The notes under the pieces are model-generated. The model ran no database searches. It was given only the letters and a program-made list of their open reading frames with translations, and was not told where the DNA came from. Positions 61,693 to 64,000 of a stretch of DNA of 64,000 bases are shown piece by piece. The DNA lies in NCBI GenBank assembly GCA_025980475.1, contig JAICXL010000002.1:36299-100298 (forward strand), read 5' to 3'. The translations under genes and the position numbers were made by a program. The stretch's first letter is position 1. Every line of letters starts with the position of its first letter. This stretch comes from Nocardioidaceae bacterium (lineage in GTDB: Bacteria > Actinomycetota > Actinomycetes > Propionibacteriales > Nocardioidaceae).

Positions 61693-64000
61693 ATGCTCGA
61701 CGCTGATGACACCACCAGCGACACCACCAGCGACACCGGCACAAGCCCCGGCGAGGGAGCCGACGCGGTCACCGACGCCGGGACCGATCCCGGGCCGGCA
61801 CCGGCGGGGAAGGGCGCCGCGAAGAAGGCCACCGTCAAGAAGAGCACGGCGAAGAAGTCGTCCGCCCGCAAGGCCGCCGCGTCGGAGACCTCCAGCGCTG
61901 ACACCAGCCCGGACGGAGCGGTTCCCGATGATGCGGCCGCCGAGGGGGCAGCTCCGCGCAAGCAGGGCGCGCGGAAGAGCGCCGCCAAGAGGCCCACCGC
62001 GAAGAAGGCGGCACCGACGAAGAAGGCAGCCGCCGGGCAGGCGCCGGCGGCCGCCGACGTGCCGACCGAGGGCGGCGATCCGTCCCAGGCCGAGGCCGGG
62101 TCGGAGGAGCCGGCCGCACCGCCGCGCAAGGCGGCACCGCGCTCCCGTCGGACCAGTGCCACGCCCCAGCCGGCCGAGGACACGGCGGCCGAGGACACGG
62201 CGGCCGAGGACACGGCGGCCGACGAGCAGGCTCCCGCCGCCCCGATGGTGCTGTTCAAGGCTCCGGAGACCAAGACCGCCCCGACGCGCAAGCGTGCCGG
62301 CGGCGCGCGTTCAGGCGCTGCGGAAACGATCGCCGACCAGGCCGACCAGGCCGACGAGGCCGACGAGGCCGACGAGGCCGACGAGGTCAGCGCGGCCGAG
62401 CCGGAGGAGCCTGCGACGTCGCCCGGCGAGGCTGACGCGGCAGCGGAGGACGGCGACGGCAGTGCCGCCCGGCGGCGACGTCGCCGGGGCGGACGTCGCC
62501 GGCGCAAGGGCAGCGACGGTGACCAGGGCGACGGCAGCGACGACCAGTGGCACGACCAGGTCGATTCCGACACCTCCGACGAACCTGGTGGCGAGGCGGG
62601 CGGATCCCGGCGCCGGCGCAAGCGTCGCCGTTCGGGCGACGAGTCCGACGCCACGACGGACGACCCCGAGAAGACCGTCACCAAGGTGCGCAAGCCGCGC
62701 AACCCCGAGGACGAGATCACCAGCGTCAGCGGCTCGACCCGGCTGGAGGCGAAGAAGCAGCGGCGCCGCGAAGGTCGTGAGGCCGGCCGGCGCCGAGCGC
62801 CGATCGTGAGCGAGGCGGAGTTCCTGGCCCGTCGCGAGTCCGTGGACCGGGTGATGGTGATCCGCCAGCGGGACGACCTCACCCAGATCGCCGTGCTCGA
62901 GGACAACGTCCTCGTGGAGCACTACGTCGCCCGCGAGGCGCAGACCTCGGTGATCGGCAACGTCTACCTCGGTCGGGTGCAGAACGTCCTGCCCTCCATG
63001 GAGGCTGCCTTCGTCGACATCGGCAAGGGCCGCAACGCCGTGCTCTACGCCGGCGAGGTCAACTGGAGCGCCCTCGGCCACCAGGACGGACAGCCGCGCA
63101 AGATCGAGTCGGTGCTCAGCCCGGGCCAGCCGATCCTCGTCCAGGTGACCAAGGACCCGGTCGGCCACAAGGGTGCCCGGCTGACCGGGCAGGTCAGCCT
63201 GCCCGGACGGTTCCTGGTCTACGTGCCGGACGGCACCACCTCGGGCATCTCCCGCAAGCTGCCCGACACCGAGCGCAACCGGTTGAAGACCCTGCTCAAG
63301 CAGATCGTGCCCGATACCGCGGGCGTGATCGTGCGCACCGCGGCCGAGGGGGCGAGCGAGGACGAGCTCACGCTCGACGTCGAGCGGCTCACCGCGCGCT
63401 GGGCTGACATCGAGCAGAAGGTGGCTGCCGGCCGGGCCCCGGAGCTGCTCTACGGCGAGCCGGACCTGACCCTGAAGGTGGTCCGCGATCTGTTCACCGA
63501 GGACTTCGCAAGACTCGTCGTGCAGGGCGACGACGCCTGGGACCTGGTCGACGGCTATGTCTCGCACGTCGCGCCCGACCTGCGTGACCGCCTCGAGCGG
63601 TTCGGTGACAGCGAGGGCGCGGGCGCAGACGCGTTCGCGGCCCATCGCATCGACGAGCAGATCGCCAAGGGTCTCGACCGGAAGGTGTGGCTGCCCTCGG
63701 GGGGCTCACTGGTCATCGACCGCACCGAGGCGATGACGGTCGTCGACGTCAACACCGGCAAGTTCACCGGGTCCGGGGGAAACCTCGAGGAGACGGTCAC
63801 GAAGAACAACCTCGAGGCCGCCGAGGAGATCGTCCGGCAGCTCCGGTTGCGCGACATCGGCGGCATCATCGTCGTGGACTTCATCGACATGGTGCTCGAG
63901 TCGAACCGCGACCTCGTCGTCCGGCGGTTGCTCGAGTGCCTCGGACGTGACCGGACGAAGCATCAAGTGGCCGAGGTGACGTCGCTGGGACTGGTTCAGA
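61693..64000 (+). CDS. rne: Ribonuclease E/G (5' part; truncated by window end)
   Basis: At least 769 codons, running off the window and so missing from the ORF track. ATG 61693 has an ideal GAGGAG site 6 bases upstream. About 380 N-terminal residues are disordered: Lys/Ala-rich KKATVKKSTAKKS stretches, acidic repeats (AEDTA x3, ADE/ADQ x6) and Arg clusters (RRRRRRGGRRRRKG). The S1 domain (VIGNVYLGRVQNVLPSMEAAFVDIG) and the catalytic DNase-I-like region follow, with metal-binding VVDVNTGKF and IIVVDFIDM Asp residues and EETVTKNNLEAAEEIVRQLRLRD. It initiates mRNA decay and rRNA/tRNA processing. The catalytic domain after a long N-terminal extension is the actinobacterial arrangement. Confidence 0.94.
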   Translation, partial: MLDADDTTSDTTSDTGTSPGEGADAVTDAGTDPGPAPAGKGAAKKATVKKSTAKKSSARKAAASETSSADTSPDGAVPDDAAAEGAAPRKQGARKSAAKRPTAKKAAPTKKAAAGQAPAAADVPTEGGDPSQAEAGSEEPAAPPRKAAPRSRRTSATPQPAEDTAAEDTAAEDTAADEQAPAAPMVLFKAPETKTAPTRKRAGGARSGAAETIADQADQADEADEADEADEVSAAEPEEPATSPGEADAAAEDGDGSAARRRRRRGGRRRRKGSDGDQGDGSDDQWHDQVDSDTSDEPGGEAGGSRRRRKRRRSGDESDATTDDPEKTVTKVRKPRNPEDEITSVSGSTRLEAKKQRRREGREAGRRRAPIVSEAEFLARRESVDRVMVIRQRDDLTQIAVLEDNVLVEHYVAREAQTSVIGNVYLGRVQNVLPSMEAAFVDIGKGRNAVLYAGEVNWSALGHQDGQPRKIESVLSPGQPILVQVTKDPVGHKGARLTGQVSLPGRFLVYVPDGTTSGISRKLPDTERNRLKTLLKQIVPDTAGVIVRTAAEGASEDELTLDVERLTARWADIEQKVAAGRAPELLYGEPDLTLKVVRDLFTEDFARLVVQGDDAWDLVDGYVSHVAPDLRDRLERFGDSEGAGADAFAAHRIDEQIAKGLDRKVWLPSGGSLVIDRTEAMTVVDVNTGKFTGSGGNLEETVTKNNLEAAEEIVRQLRLRDIGGIIVVDFIDMVLESNRDLVVRRLLECLGRDRTKHQVAEVTSLGLVQ
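62176..62220 (+). repeat. Three perfect 15-bp repeats in rne (encoding AEDTA)
   Basis: gaggacacggcggcc is repeated exactly three times in the disordered acidic part of RNase E. Confidence 0.95.
62332..62385 (+). repeat. Six 9-bp repeats in rne (encoding ADQ/ADE)
   Basis: gccgaccag twice, then gccgacgag four times, in frame within the disordered N-terminal region; likely prone to slippage. Confidence 0.95.

Overview
The window is about 64 kb of GC-rich (roughly 70% by eye), densely packed actinobacterial chromosome. It has almost no intergenic space, many GTG starts, ATGA/GTGA overlaps, a mycothiol-type redox enzyme and two radical-SAM-associated genes next to rne. The gene content and order fit Nocardioides or a close relative in the Propionibacteriales; that placement is inference from content, not a database match. 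No insertion sequence, prophage, CRISPR array or rRNA is visible. Five tRNA genes are present: Lys-CTT, His-GTG, Arg-TCT, Gly-TCC and Pro-TGG.

Layout. 1-1.9 kb: end of a branched-chain amino-acid ABC transporter (livM partial, livG, livF). 2-10.6 kb: a metabolic and RNA stretch with a FAD oxidoreductase, pirin, oligoribonuclease, a cysteine-free DsbA-like membrane protein, an adenosine-deaminase family enzyme, a His-rich secreted GH25-like protein and a proline peptidase, punctuated by tRNAs and hairpin terminators. 10.7-17.6 kb: a coupled prsW - dynamin-like GTPase - dynamin-like GTPase run, then ssb and ettA. 17.6-26 kb: divergent MarR/YceI pair, thiolase, double hot-dog thioesterase, truncated haemoglobin, a very large multi-spanning membrane protein, MscS channel and two small genes.

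26-48 kb follows the order I recall for Mycobacterium tuberculosis Rv2467 to Rv2445c: pepN diverging from a mycothiol-dependent nitroreductase, then rpiB, nei, tig, clpP1, clpP2, clpX, valS, folC, DUF4233, ndk, with metG, an Eis-like acetyltransferase, a SpoIIE-type phosphatase and others interleaved. 48.3-54 kb is a complete rod-shape operon (mreB, mreC, mreD, mrdA, rodA). 54-64 kb holds the TIGR03960 radical SAM gene, a 4.6-kb accessory insert (AlkZ-like winged-helix protein, MFS transporter, GH25 lysozyme with Ig-like repeats), then the DUF2344 partner and the 5' part of rne, which runs off the window.

The most interesting signals are regulatory. (1) The pirin gene and the yceI gene, 14 kb apart, each carry GGAAT-N18-GTT, the form of a SigR/SigH redox-stress promoter. 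Both also share the element AGTTGAAGnTT, found three times in total and sitting beside a MarR gene, which suggests a small co-regulated oxidative or electrophile-stress set. (2) The nitroreductase gene has GGAAT-N19-GTT immediately before a leaderless ATG. (3) At least sixteen further genes have a TAnnnT -10 box only 6-8 bases before the start codon, pointing to widespread leaderless transcription. (4) A ClgR-like site lies upstream of clpP1. (5) A small membrane gene translationally coupled to the Eis-like gene is broken by a one-base frameshift.
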